Below, piece by piece: positions 46,641 to 55,465 of a stretch of 61,945 nt of DNA. Positions within the stretch are counted from its first letter, which is position 1. Each line of letters begins with the position of its first letter. Position numbers and translations under genes: made by a program. The DNA comes from a virus: IMG/VR virus record IMGVR_UViG_3300021440_000023, positions 1-61,945 of that record, one strand, 5' to 3'. Under the pieces are notes generated by a model. It made no database searches. It saw only the letters and a program-made list of their open reading frames with translations, and was not told where the DNA came from.

Positions 46641-48419
46641 TTAAGATCTATTGTCGCCGGGTTCAGTATGAATTATAACCTTTCCAGCCTCATAAAAACC
46701 GTTCAATACGTTGCTTTCGAATCGCAACAGAATATGACGGCGCTGCTCACGGGTGTCAATTTTACCCGTGGTTGGTGAAAAAGTGTAGGTAACTTCAACG
46801 TTCTCTGGCGTCTGTGCGAACTCGTGCCCGATGACGGTCATCGTCATATCCCCGAGTTGAATGAAGTCAGGTTCCACGCGGGTTAAGCGGGTCCAACGGT
46901 TCGACCCTTGAGGTTGATCGCCGACACCACCAGTAGGAAGGCCGAAGTTCTGAGTGGTGTAGAAGCTGCGAATCGCCAATTCAGTGTCACCTACCACCGC
47001 ATTCTTGCCGATCTCGTGTTGGTACAACCCGTAGGTCTGATTGATTCGGTCAAACGTGAGCGTACCTGATGTTGAACCTGCAGCGTTACAGGCGAAGGAG
47101 AAGTTATCCGCATCGATAACCGTGATCGTCTTGGTTCCTGTAGTTACCGCAGTAAGATCAGACGATACGGAAACATTGATGTTGGTACCGTTTGCCAACC
47201 CGTGACCAATACGATTCACTGTTGCAGTTGCACCCGAACGGGTCCAAGGTTGCAACGGGTTGTCGATGGGGGTGTCAATCTCCACATCGGAATTCACCCA
47301 TACCGGATAGTGACGAATCTGCGAGTAGAAGCCAGCAGATCGCCCGAGTTCAATATCGTACCAAGTCTTCAGGCGAATGTTGTAAATGATTGCATGGGAG
47401 CATTCGGTATTCGTACCGCGGGGGTAGAACCACCAGATTTCACCGTAGCGGGGAACCTTAGTCGCCCACACCTTCTGTCTGTGATCGAAGTTTAGATTGT
47501 CGAAGAACCAGTTCTGGTTCATGTCGTTCTGGAGTTCTTTCACGCTGCTGTCAAAGTACAGGAAACGATCCACGCCGATCCAGAAGTAGATCCCGTCGTA
47601 CTCGATGACGCTATTCTGCGCGAGGATGCTGGATTGTGTACTGACTGTGGAAAAGCGCCAGATCGCCTGACCGCCAACGTAATCCATGCGAATCACCGAG
47701 TCCAGCGACCAGAGCAAACCCGCCAACTGACCCGAGCGAATCGGCAGACCCGCTACAATCTTGGCACCCGTTACTCGATCAGAACCGGCGTCGCCCGGCA
47801 CGGTGCTGGTATCCCACACTTGAGGTTGATTGGCGTCCGACCACGCCACGTACCCGTCAGAGCCGTAAGCGATGGTGTACGGGGCGATGCAAAACACGCC
47901 ACCTGAGACAGCAGGGGCGTCAGTGATTGTCTGGAATGCTGACGAAGACGAGGATGCCAACGCCCAATAGGGCTTACTGGCGCGGTCGTCATCAATGTTA
48001 GAGAGCGACTGACTACAGTGCGCAACGAAAATCGTTTCAGTTGTACCCACGGCGTCGTCGTATTGCGTATCAACAGACCAGATGTTGTCAGTGTTTGTAG
48101 CGAAGCCTGACGGGGTGCGATTGGCGATATAGTTACCAATCATGTTGTTGTCGACCAACAGTGTCTCGATGCCTGACGACGAGAATGCTGTACAGGAGTT
48201 GAGATACTTGCGCGACCAGAGAATGAACTTGCGAATTGGGCCAGTCAGACCCGCCGTAATGCGTTTGTACCCGCCGATCTTCTTGGCCTTGCCCCGCTGG
48301 AAGCGTACCCACTGCCCGTCGGAACAGTTCTCACCTTCGAGTTCCGTACCGTCACGCTTGATCCCCGGCTGGGGGATTATCGTAAACACAATCTCGTCGG
48401 AGTTCTGCGATTCAGCCAT
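46641..48419 (-). CDS. Tail/stopper-type structural protein (beta-propeller-like)
   Basis: A 592-residue protein. FTIIPQPGIKRDGTELEGEN and DGQWVRFQRGKAKKIGGYKR form the 'PGixRDGT ... gqWVRF--G--rKigGY' pattern of a widespread podovirus tail protein related in role to P22 gp10 or T7 gp12. Repeated aromatic beta strands (IYFWIGVDRFLYFDSSV, GEIWWFYPRGTNTE) suggest a beta-propeller. A short Big-like insert is likely near residues 430-470. It probably forms the tail nozzle. Confidence 0.8.
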   Translation of the reverse strand: MAESQNSDEIVFTIIPQPGIKRDGTELEGENCSDGQWVRFQRGKAKKIGGYKRITAGLTGPIRKFILWSRKYLNSCTAFSSSGIETLLVDNNMIGNYIANRTPSGFATNTDNIWSVDTQYDDAVGTTETIFVAHCSQSLSNIDDDRASKPYWALASSSSSAFQTITDAPAVSGGVFCIAPYTIAYGSDGYVAWSDANQPQVWDTSTVPGDAGSDRVTGAKIVAGLPIRSGQLAGLLWSLDSVIRMDYVGGQAIWRFSTVSTQSSILAQNSVIEYDGIYFWIGVDRFLYFDSSVKELQNDMNQNWFFDNLNFDHRQKVWATKVPRYGEIWWFYPRGTNTECSHAIIYNIRLKTWYDIELGRSAGFYSQIRHYPVWVNSDVEIDTPIDNPLQPWTRSGATATVNRIGHGLANGTNINVSVSSDLTAVTTGTKTITVIDADNFSFACNAAGSTSGTLTFDRINQTYGLYQHEIGKNAVVGDTELAIRSFYTTQNFGLPTGGVGDQPQGSNRWTRLTRVEPDFIQLGDMTMTVIGHEFAQTPENVEVTYTFSPTTGKIDTREQRRHILLRFESNVLNGFYEAGKVIIHTEPGDNRS

Positions 48420-48428
48420 AACAACTCC

Positions 48429-49706
48429 TTAGATTAGTTTTTCGTGCCAGTTCATCGCAGGCGCAATGGTGCTGGTGGCGGAGAATGAGGTGCAAACAAT
48501 GCTGATGACCGTTTGAATCTCAGTCAGTGAGTCGATCTTGTTCAGTACGAGGGGGTTACGAATGTCCACAGTGATGTCACCCACCTGTGCAGACGAACCC
48601 GATCCTGAGATAGCGAACCCACTCTTCAGAACCAATCCTCCCGAGATTGCGGTAGCGCTGGTGTCGTACTCGGCAATGGAATTCGTGCCCGCTGACGTAA
48701 ACGCAGCACCTGTCAGCGTACCGCCGACTACGATCTCATATAGGGCGTCGTTGCCCGTGGCACGAATCGCGCATTCAATCTCGTCAATGTGGGCGCGATT
48801 GACAACCCCGTTGAACGTAGATTTCGGGCGAAGCGAAAGCACCGGGCGACGGGTTGTAACACTAACCGTAGTAGTGGAGACAGGTGCCGTTCTCAGTGAC
48901 CCACGCATCTGGTCAATGGTGTCAGCTTGAGCGGAACAGGTGAAGAACTGGATCGTACCACCCTTGGTCGTCCGGGTAGTCTTCAGGAACACACCATTGG
49001 CTGAATCAAAGTAACCGACACGGAATGACGTAGATGACGGACCTGTTCTCCCTTCCATACGAATCGGAAGGTTGAAGGTCTGCATGGTGGGAGAACTCAG
49101 AGTGTTGGAGGCATTGAAGTAGTGCGCCCAATAGACTGTACCACCTATGTCAAAGCCAACACGCACTCGACCAGCGTAGAGCATCTGAGCATCAACAAAG
49201 AGCGCTTGAGACTTGGTGAAGTCGAGAGTGATCCCACTGACACCCGTACCATCAAACTTGTCCACATTCCATGACGATTGAACAATTTCTGTGTCTACAA
49301 CCGACCCCGTTGTGGAACTTCTGGAACAGATTGAAACGGTTGCACCAGAACCTGCCGCGAAGACGCCCGTAATGTAAAGGCTGTGCGAGTTCCCCGGCAG
49401 ACAACGGAGATATTGAATCGACTGGAGAACAGAGTAGTGAGTATCTGTCGTACTGACAGTGATAGGTGTGGCGCGGGTATTGGTGTCCATTGGACCCACC
49501 GCGTTACTGCCATTAGTCACCGAGGCGTTGGTGGACAGTGCTGCGATGGTGCCGTTGGCAGTGGCTGTCCAGAGCGTAGTGGTATCGAGTCCGTAGTCTT
49601 GTTGTGAGTCGAACAGACTGTAACTCGTAGCTACACGCAGTTTACCCTGAGCACTCAGTTGAGGACTGTCTTTGAAGCTGAGTTCTTCTAAATTGATAAA
49701 ACTCAT
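48429..49706 (-). CDS. Conserved phage tail/structural protein
   Basis: A 425-residue protein. The start is the ATG at 49706 (MSFINLEELSFKDSPQLSAQ), then GKLRVATSYSLFDSQQDYGL. The pattern 'MSFI-LEEL-FKDSP-L-A-G-LRVS-P--LFDSkq' is widespread among environmental phages' structural proteins. It overlaps the upstream gene by four bases. Beta-rich with an extended T/S-rich second half. Likely part of the tail or head fibre complex. Confidence 0.8.
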   Translation of the reverse strand: MSFINLEELSFKDSPQLSAQGKLRVATSYSLFDSQQDYGLDTTTLWTATANGTIAALSTNASVTNGSNAVGPMDTNTRATPITVSTTDTHYSVLQSIQYLRCLPGNSHSLYITGVFAAGSGATVSICSRSSTTGSVVDTEIVQSSWNVDKFDGTGVSGITLDFTKSQALFVDAQMLYAGRVRVGFDIGGTVYWAHYFNASNTLSSPTMQTFNLPIRMEGRTGPSSTSFRVGYFDSANGVFLKTTRTTKGGTIQFFTCSAQADTIDQMRGSLRTAPVSTTTVSVTTRRPVLSLRPKSTFNGVVNRAHIDEIECAIRATGNDALYEIVVGGTLTGAAFTSAGTNSIAEYDTSATAISGGLVLKSGFAISGSGSSAQVGDITVDIRNPLVLNKIDSLTEIQTVISIVCTSFSATSTIAPAMNWHEKLI

Positions 49707-50086
49707 ACGATGACCCACCCTCCGGTAATCGCCTTCAGTCTGACCGAGTTCCACTGCGAGAACAGGCGCACTTCTGTTGCACCAGTGATTGTGTCGGAAC
49801 CTGTCGGCACGATACTCACATAATGAGGTGCTGCGAACTTGGTCACTTCAATCTCTCGACCGTTGCCTGCCAGCGGAAGGGTCACAGTGATATTCGCAGA
49901 GGTCGTATCTGCGACAACATAATCCCAGCGGTCATCACAGGCAAAGCTGGACGTGATCTCTTTGACGGGAGACAGTTCCTGAATCGCTAAGACCTTCGGA
50001 CGATCAACGACGCGATCCTCCAAATGGTAATGCTCGAAGCAGTTGCCGTAGGAGGTGAGGTTGGATTCTTGGAGTTCGGTCAGCAT
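49703..50086 (-). CDS. Structural protein (127 residues)
   Basis: MLTELQESNLTSYGNCFEHY, then ITSSFACDDRWDYVVADTTS, ANITVTLPLAGNGREIEVTK and a closing WNSVRLKAITGGWVIV. The last pattern (TLPxA--GxxIxixK ... GSDTI-G ... Sv-l-a--ggW) is that of short beta-helical or baseplate-type virion proteins. Short and soluble. Overlaps its downstream partner. Confidence 0.75.
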   Translation of the reverse strand: MLTELQESNLTSYGNCFEHYHLEDRVVDRPKVLAIQELSPVKEITSSFACDDRWDYVVADTTSANITVTLPLAGNGREIEVTKFAAPHYVSIVPTGSDTITGATEVRLFSQWNSVRLKAITGGWVIV

Positions 50087-51981
50087 CAGCTACTGGCACC
50101 CATGAATGGATTACTTGCAAAACTACTGCTGCTGAAACTACTACCATAGTCGGTCGGAGTGTACATATATGAAGACGATGGCGTAGAGAACGAAGACGTT
50201 GGAGTATTCATCCAAGAGTATGAGTCCGTCGTCGGAGTATTGAACGAACTAGACCACGCTGGGGCGTTCCAATCGTAACTATAAGACGGCATGCTGAAAT
50301 TAGATGTACCGAACGAGCCACCGAAGTTACCACCGTCCCAATTGACACCGCTGTCGAAAGCGTATTGTGCAGACGGAACAGTGTATAGCATCGGGAAGGG
50401 ATCATTCCCAACACCGTTTAGATATCCATAGGCGAGATCATTACCGTAGTCGTAACCCGGAACCCCTTGACCATACGAGTTCGTCGGGAAGTCGTAGGAA
50501 TATGACGGGGACTCATAGGAATAACTTGGCGCATCATATGCCGAATCGCTGACAGGACTGAAATCCATACCACTGTCGTAACTCATGAACGGGTTCGCTT
50601 GGAAGTCGTAAGAACCCCCACCATAATCACTCAGAGCACCATGGAAATTGGACAGACCTGCTGACGGACCATTGCCCGCGCCAGATATACCCCACTGAGC
50701 GTAATTGATCGGAGTAACCCAATCGGGCATGGACTCCCACTGATCGTGTGCGGTGTTGTACTGGTTCGTAAGTTCTTGATTGTGTGCGTCTACTTGGTTG
50801 TTGTAATTGTTCACGCCGTTGACGTAGTTGTTGTAACCCGTCTGACGCTTAAAATAATCTTGACCAAGGAAGCTGTTGACTGCGGTGCGTGCCAATTGCT
50901 CCTGACCGTTACTAATCAACCATCCGATGAACTCTTGAGTCCCCTGATGCGGTTGCAGTGTCGGGGCAGTCGGTGCCTCGCCTCGATTGGTAGCATAACG
51001 CTCACCGATATTGTCTCCCCACACGCCCGACTCAGCATAGTCTTCGGGATTAACCCCTTCGCCCGAGAAACTGAACTGTGACGGCAACCAACCTGCGGGG
51101 CTGTTATGGTCGACAGTATCACCCAATGACAGACTCTCAATGGGGGTGACGTTGTGCAGACTGTCAGTGTTCAGATTCTCCAAGCCCATTGTCGGCATGT
51201 CACCGGGGGCATAGCGCCACGTTTGGAGAAGATCAGGATTGTTGTAGACAGCAAGAGCATCTTCCCCACCCATCTGACGAATCATCTCGGGGTCTGTGCC
51301 CATAGGGAACGTGGGGGGTTCGTAGTGGGCAGGCAGTCCCGATTTAATCAACTTCATGGGATCAAGACCCGCCATACTCGCTATGGCGAGCAGAGGTCCA
51401 ATACCGGGAATAGCACTCTTCAGACCGAAGTTGATTAGAGAGTTACCCACGCTGTTGACGATCTTGTCTTCGCTGTCACCACTGACCAGACCTGACGCTA
51501 GAGCGCCGAGTGGTCCAGAAAGACCGGACAGGGTTTTCGGCAATACTTGAGATGCAAGCATCCCGACACCCGTACCCGTTGCAGACCGAATCGCACCTTC
51601 TTCATTACCGTTAATCGCTGCCACCAGAGCAGGGATGAAACCGGACGCCTTCGGGTCAAGTTCCCCTGACTTCGCCAGTTGTGAGATAACGCTCGCCACC
51701 GCCTTCTCGGCAGCAGGAGAAATCATCTGACCTTCTTTGACGTTGGAACCCTGACCACCCGTAAGTAGTTCGTAGATTGCAGGGGCTGCGTTAATCAGAT
51801 TACTGTAGTCGGCAGGACTGTGTGACTGCTGCGCTTGATGCGCGACTTGAGCAGAGGACGGACCTTGAGGAATATTGGGATTACCATAAGACTGAGGTGC
51901 GTTACTAGACGGCGGCGGGGTGTAAGTTGGAGCAGGCGTACCCCAGTTTGTACCCGCATTAAAATGACCGAATGTAGCCAT
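50086..51981 (-). CDS. Large low-complexity virion protein
   Basis: A 631-residue protein. The N-terminal half holds helical A/G/L-rich segments (AVASVISQLAKSGELDPKAS, GMLASQVLPKTLSGLSGPLG) as in internal virion or tail-associated proteins. From about residue 440 the sequence is extremely Y/S/F/D/N-rich (SYDFQANPFMSYDSGMDFSP, SYSYDFPTNSYGQG), a disordered Y/S repeat region. A promoter precedes it. It may be an internal tail protein or an adhesion-type surface protein. Function unknown. Confidence 0.65.
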   Translation of the reverse strand: MATFGHFNAGTNWGTPAPTYTPPPSSNAPQSYGNPNIPQGPSSAQVAHQAQQSHSPADYSNLINAAPAIYELLTGGQGSNVKEGQMISPAAEKAVASVISQLAKSGELDPKASGFIPALVAAINGNEEGAIRSATGTGVGMLASQVLPKTLSGLSGPLGALASGLVSGDSEDKIVNSVGNSLINFGLKSAIPGIGPLLAIASMAGLDPMKLIKSGLPAHYEPPTFPMGTDPEMIRQMGGEDALAVYNNPDLLQTWRYAPGDMPTMGLENLNTDSLHNVTPIESLSLGDTVDHNSPAGWLPSQFSFSGEGVNPEDYAESGVWGDNIGERYATNRGEAPTAPTLQPHQGTQEFIGWLISNGQEQLARTAVNSFLGQDYFKRQTGYNNYVNGVNNYNNQVDAHNQELTNQYNTAHDQWESMPDWVTPINYAQWGISGAGNGPSAGLSNFHGALSDYGGGSYDFQANPFMSYDSGMDFSPVSDSAYDAPSYSYESPSYSYDFPTNSYGQGVPGYDYGNDLAYGYLNGVGNDPFPMLYTVPSAQYAFDSGVNWDGGNFGGSFGTSNFSMPSYSYDWNAPAWSSSFNTPTTDSYSWMNTPTSSFSTPSSSYMYTPTDYGSSFSSSSFASNPFMGASS

Positions 51982-52009
51982 ACTTCACCCCTAGAGCGCA
52001 ATTCGTTAA

Positions 52010-52037
52010 ATTATACCGTTGAAACAAGGACTCGCAA
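52010..52037 (-). promoter_or_regulatory. Sigma70-type promoter for the tail/ejection genes
   Basis: Minus strand: TTGCGA (52037-52032), a 16-base spacer, TATAAT (52015-52010), 29 bases before the start at 51981. It can express the genes from 51981 down to 41451. Confidence 0.7.
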
Positions 52038-52041
52038 AAGG

Positions 52042-52467
52042 TTATTTCCCTTTACGGATACTCAGCAAGAACATACCCTTCAACCCGCCATCCAGATACC
52101 CGATACGAAAACGCAAACCAATGGCGCGGAACTCTTTCATGAATCCTTCGTCGCTTGAGCCGATGCCCAAATAAACTGCGAATCCGTAGGCCGGGTTACG
52201 CCAAAGCCACTTGACCATTCCCCAATAGGTGTCGAATTCAGGACAGTGCTTGGTCTGCCAACCCTTGTCACCCCAGAGAGAGTTGTCTTGAGTCATGAAC
52301 CAGTTCAGGTTCCAAGGTAGGCGAGGCTCCACGCCGTAAGCGTTATTGTTGTCAACGGGACCGTAGAACGTCACTCGAAATAGCGGCAGCACGGGGGCTG
52401 CGACCATCGCCAGAATCAGGAACGGGACGTAGAGGAAACAGGAGGCGAACCAGCGCAGGTAGATCAT
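52042..52467 (-). CDS. Membrane protein, DUF7338-like
   Basis: A 141-residue protein. One N-terminal membrane segment (WFASCFLYVPFLILAMVAAP), then LPWNLNWFMTQDNSLWGDKG and WGMVKWLWRNPAYGFAVYLG, a conserved pattern found in many phages next to lysis or tail genes ('WLWRNPAYGF'). The C-terminus is basic, GLKGMFLLSIRKGK. Function unknown; membrane location likely. Confidence 0.75.
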   Translation of the reverse strand: MIYLRWFASCFLYVPFLILAMVAAPVLPLFRVTFYGPVDNNNAYGVEPRLPWNLNWFMTQDNSLWGDKGWQTKHCPEFDTYWGMVKWLWRNPAYGFAVYLGIGSSDEGFMKEFRAIGLRFRIGYLDGGLKGMFLLSIRKGK

Positions 52468-52682
52468 CGCATCTCCGGTGGTAATTGCGACCGGCTGCGC
52501 TCGCTGTAGAAGCTGCGGCGGCAGTGATCGGGGTCGAAGAACATCAGGAGGTCAATCACCTTCGCCAGCGGCTTGCATGAGCGGTGGGCGTGGCTTGATA
52601 GCGTTTCGTCACACCACCCGCCAAGCAGAGCATTGACAAGCTGGTCGATGGCAATCAGGACGTTCTTGATCCACCACATCAC
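52464..52682 (-). CDS. Small conserved phage protein
   Basis: A 72-residue protein. WWIKNVLIAIDQLVNALLGG, CDETLSSHAHRS, then DPDHCRRSFYSERSRSQLPP. This 'NVLIAxDQLxNAllGG-xDETLSsRA' pattern recurs in phages beside lysis or tail fibre genes. It has an amphipathic or membrane-touching N-terminus. Function unknown. Overlaps both neighbours by four bases. Confidence 0.75.
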   Translation of the reverse strand: MMWWIKNVLIAIDQLVNALLGGWCDETLSSHAHRSCKPLAKVIDLLMFFDPDHCRRSFYSERSRSQLPPEMR

Positions 52683-53182
52683 GCTTGCTCGTAGGGTGCT
52701 GACCAGATTGTTGCCTGCGCTGCACCGGCTAGAGCAAGGGCTTCGGTAAGCTCTGCGACTGTGACCAGCGTGGGCGTGTTGTCAGCGAGAACCCACTTCA
52801 CACTAGGCGTGCTGGTCGCTTGCAGAGCGAGTACAGCGCGAGCCATGCGGGTCTGACTAACCTCGTCGCCGTCGAACTCTTTGCCAGAGTGTGTCGTCAC
52901 CTTGATCGCATCGACAGCAGCAGCACGGGCGACCTTGGCCTTAGCGACCTTGACCTGTTCCAGTTGCTCTGGTGACTTCTTGGTATAGACAACATAAGGC
53001 GCCTCGTCTTGCTCTGTCCGGTAGTACGTTCCCTCGCTGTAATCAGAGGGCGGTACGGGATCAGGGAGTTCAACGACACCGAGGCGAGTACGCAGATCCG
53101 AGTCAAGCAGGTTCGGGTATTGCACGTCATCAAGGACGAGCGGTGCGTGGATGTTGATGCGCTTGGAGTTGAGTGTGAACAT
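52679..53182 (-). CDS. DUF4376-type tail fibre assembly-like protein
   Basis: A 167-residue protein. The N-terminal part is beta-rich (RINIHAPLVLDDVQYPNLLD), the middle has KVAKAKVARAAAVDAIKVTT, and the C-terminal DUF4376-like part reads GDEVSQTRMARAVLALQATS then VKWVLADNTPTLVTVAELTE. DUF4376 domains occur at the end of tail fibre chaperones. It is placed just downstream of the large receptor-binding candidate, as expected for its chaperone or cap. Confidence 0.75.
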   Translation of the reverse strand: MFTLNSKRINIHAPLVLDDVQYPNLLDSDLRTRLGVVELPDPVPPSDYSEGTYYRTEQDEAPYVVYTKKSPEQLEQVKVAKAKVARAAAVDAIKVTTHSGKEFDGDEVSQTRMARAVLALQATSTPSVKWVLADNTPTLVTVAELTEALALAGAAQATIWSAPYEQA

Positions 53183-53190
53183 GGTAGTCC

Positions 53191-55455
53191 TCAGAAGGCG
53201 GTGGCGTATTTGAAGGAGGATTCGGCGAATGCGATGAAAATGTAGGTTTCGCTGGACGTATTGAAGTTTGTCGAACGTAGTTTGAACCCGTTGCTCGTCA
53301 CATCGAACAAAGTCGTTCCCGTAGTTTCCGCACTGTTCAAGTTGGGGTTGAGATAGGTTTCCAGCACGTTGAACGTGCGACGTACCGTATCAACAATGAT
53401 CCAGTTCCCCCCTGCACCGGACGACTGTTTCGCCAGTATGTACGCAGGCTTGAACCCACACCACACAAATGGGCCATCGGTGGAACCGTTGCCGGTGTAG
53501 CTGCTGATTCTGGAGAATCCGGGGACTTCGGCGAAACACCACGCGACATAAGTAGCAGAGGATTGATTGACTGCTGTACCAGTCCCCAAACTGAACACCG
53601 TCGAAGTGGGGGATGTGTTATTCCATACCGCACTTGATGCCGACCAAGCGGAGGTAAGGTTGAGTTGAATATCGCCCGTGTTCCCTTGGGGTGCTACGTA
53701 GACGCGGAAATCGAACGTAGTTCCTCGTCCCTTGACAATAATCATGCTCGGAGCAACGCCCAATCCGTGACCCACCGTGGCATTCGCACCCGTGCCGGTA
53801 TAAGTCACAACCGAGAATCCGGCAGTCGTATTCGCGCTGACCTGTGACGAAATTGAACCGGAGTTGTTGGTGACTGCTGTGCCGCCACCCTTCCAACCCC
53901 ACGCGACACAGTTGTCCCCCGAAGTCGGTGCAGTGTAGGTCGTTTCAGCCGCCGTGCTGTTCGACACCAGAACCGCTGTGCTCCCGCGAACGGTATCAAC
54001 TAGCTGGTGATTGTTCGCAGCCGCACGGTCTTTACCCCATGCAAAGTCGGCAGTGAAGTTAGTGAATTGTGCAAGCAGATTGGCGCCGGTATTCACCGCA
54101 GAACCAAGATGGGTCTTGGCTTCGAAGTGCAACTTCGGATTCGGAATCGCAGGCGTCGCCAAGTTCGTCGTGTTGAGTGCGACGTAACCGGAGGGTGGGG
54201 TGTAGGTGAAAGGTTGCTGACCGAAATTGACCGTGAAGGTATCCGTCCCCGGCGTACCACCACTGGTGCAGACGGCGATGTAATCTGCCGCTGACCAAGT
54301 GTAAGAGATTGAGCCTTGGGTCGTGTTGTTCTTGTAGAACGTGATTGTGTTACCGCCGAAATCGACAGCGACACCGATTACATCACTCGTCGTCCAAGTG
54401 GCGCCGTAGGCTGTACCCGTACCATCGACCACCTTGGTGCCGTCATTGGCGTAACGCACTCCGGTACCAATACCAGATTGCCGACCAAAACCCACGTACT
54501 TGGCAGTCGAACCGATAGCTGTGAATACGATCTCAAAATACCACTTGCCGACATTCCCTCCCACATTGCTCTTGAATCCACCGTTACTTGCGGAGATTTT
54601 CAGGTTTCCGTCTGACGGGGTGCCGACGTAAATATCAATTGGTGACATCACCGGGTAGTTATTCGTCGGCGTGTCAGTCATCCAGTCGTAGGTCGCACCA
54701 GCAGTGATACTGCAATTGGTTAGTGTCCAATTATTACCGTTACCCGAGCGGTCAAGGCCTAAGTTGGTCAAGCTGGAACCGTCGTTGAACTTTAGATACG
54801 AGCCGGTCGTACCATAGGTGCCGCTGTACTGGATCGGAACCCACTGACTCGACGTGCCGCTCACCTGACCAAAGCTAGAGGGTGCGAGCGCCTGACCGTC
54901 GATGATGTTGTATTCAGCGTATAGTTGATCGCTGTAGGCGAAACCTATAGCTGAGTTTCGACCAATATTGTGGGCATAACTTGACGAGCAGAATTGCGTA
55001 TTGGCGCTTGCCCCCGGATAGGTCGAAGTCGAGAACGAGGTGATCTGCGTACCGTTGACGTACAGCTTCACTCGATTGCTCGAAGTACCCTGAGTTGTGT
55101 CGATTGCGACAACGACGTGATACCAAGCAGACGGGTCGCGGAACACGGCATTGGTCGTCAGTCGCCATTGCAGAATATCATTGTCCGTCTGCAAAATGTC
55201 GAGTCGGTCTGAGGTATCGAACCGAATCAGGTTCTGATAAGCACCAGTACCGACTTCATTACCTGCTGACAGGATGTAGCCTTCGTTGCCCGTCGCCCCC
55301 AACATCCCACGCTTGACCCAAGCGCTGACAGTCAGCGTGGTTCTGTTACCTGTACTCGCGGGCGTGCGGCGCAGGTAAGCGCTATTGTTGAGCCGTAAGC
55401 GCAACGAGTTGGCAATCTGGTAAGTCGCTGCACCACCACACGGGGGAATGAACAT
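53191..55455 (-). CDS. Receptor-binding/tail fibre candidate with LamG and SPRY domains
   Basis: A 754-residue protein. Residues about 15-220 form a LamG/concanavalin-like domain (TLTVSAWVKRGMLGA, AWYHVVVAIDTTQGTSSNRV, VKLYVNGTQITSF). Residues about 295-400 form a SPRY-like domain (WYFEIVFTAIGSTAKYVGFG, VIGVAVDFGGNTITFYKNNT). The last 300 residues contain a repeated pattern, FSVVTYTGTGANATVGHGLG then PGFSRISSYTGNGSTDGPFV with APSMIIVKGRG / PAYILAKQSSG. Carbohydrate-binding-type domains strongly suggest host surface recognition. Confidence 0.8.
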   Translation of the reverse strand: MFIPPCGGAATYQIANSLRLRLNNSAYLRRTPASTGNRTTLTVSAWVKRGMLGATGNEGYILSAGNEVGTGAYQNLIRFDTSDRLDILQTDNDILQWRLTTNAVFRDPSAWYHVVVAIDTTQGTSSNRVKLYVNGTQITSFSTSTYPGASANTQFCSSSYAHNIGRNSAIGFAYSDQLYAEYNIIDGQALAPSSFGQVSGTSSQWVPIQYSGTYGTTGSYLKFNDGSSLTNLGLDRSGNGNNWTLTNCSITAGATYDWMTDTPTNNYPVMSPIDIYVGTPSDGNLKISASNGGFKSNVGGNVGKWYFEIVFTAIGSTAKYVGFGRQSGIGTGVRYANDGTKVVDGTGTAYGATWTTSDVIGVAVDFGGNTITFYKNNTTQGSISYTWSAADYIAVCTSGGTPGTDTFTVNFGQQPFTYTPPSGYVALNTTNLATPAIPNPKLHFEAKTHLGSAVNTGANLLAQFTNFTADFAWGKDRAAANNHQLVDTVRGSTAVLVSNSTAAETTYTAPTSGDNCVAWGWKGGGTAVTNNSGSISSQVSANTTAGFSVVTYTGTGANATVGHGLGVAPSMIIVKGRGTTFDFRVYVAPQGNTGDIQLNLTSAWSASSAVWNNTSPTSTVFSLGTGTAVNQSSATYVAWCFAEVPGFSRISSYTGNGSTDGPFVWCGFKPAYILAKQSSGAGGNWIIVDTVRRTFNVLETYLNPNLNSAETTGTTLFDVTSNGFKLRSTNFNTSSETYIFIAFAESSFKYATAF

Positions 55456-55465
55456 CGCTTTCCCC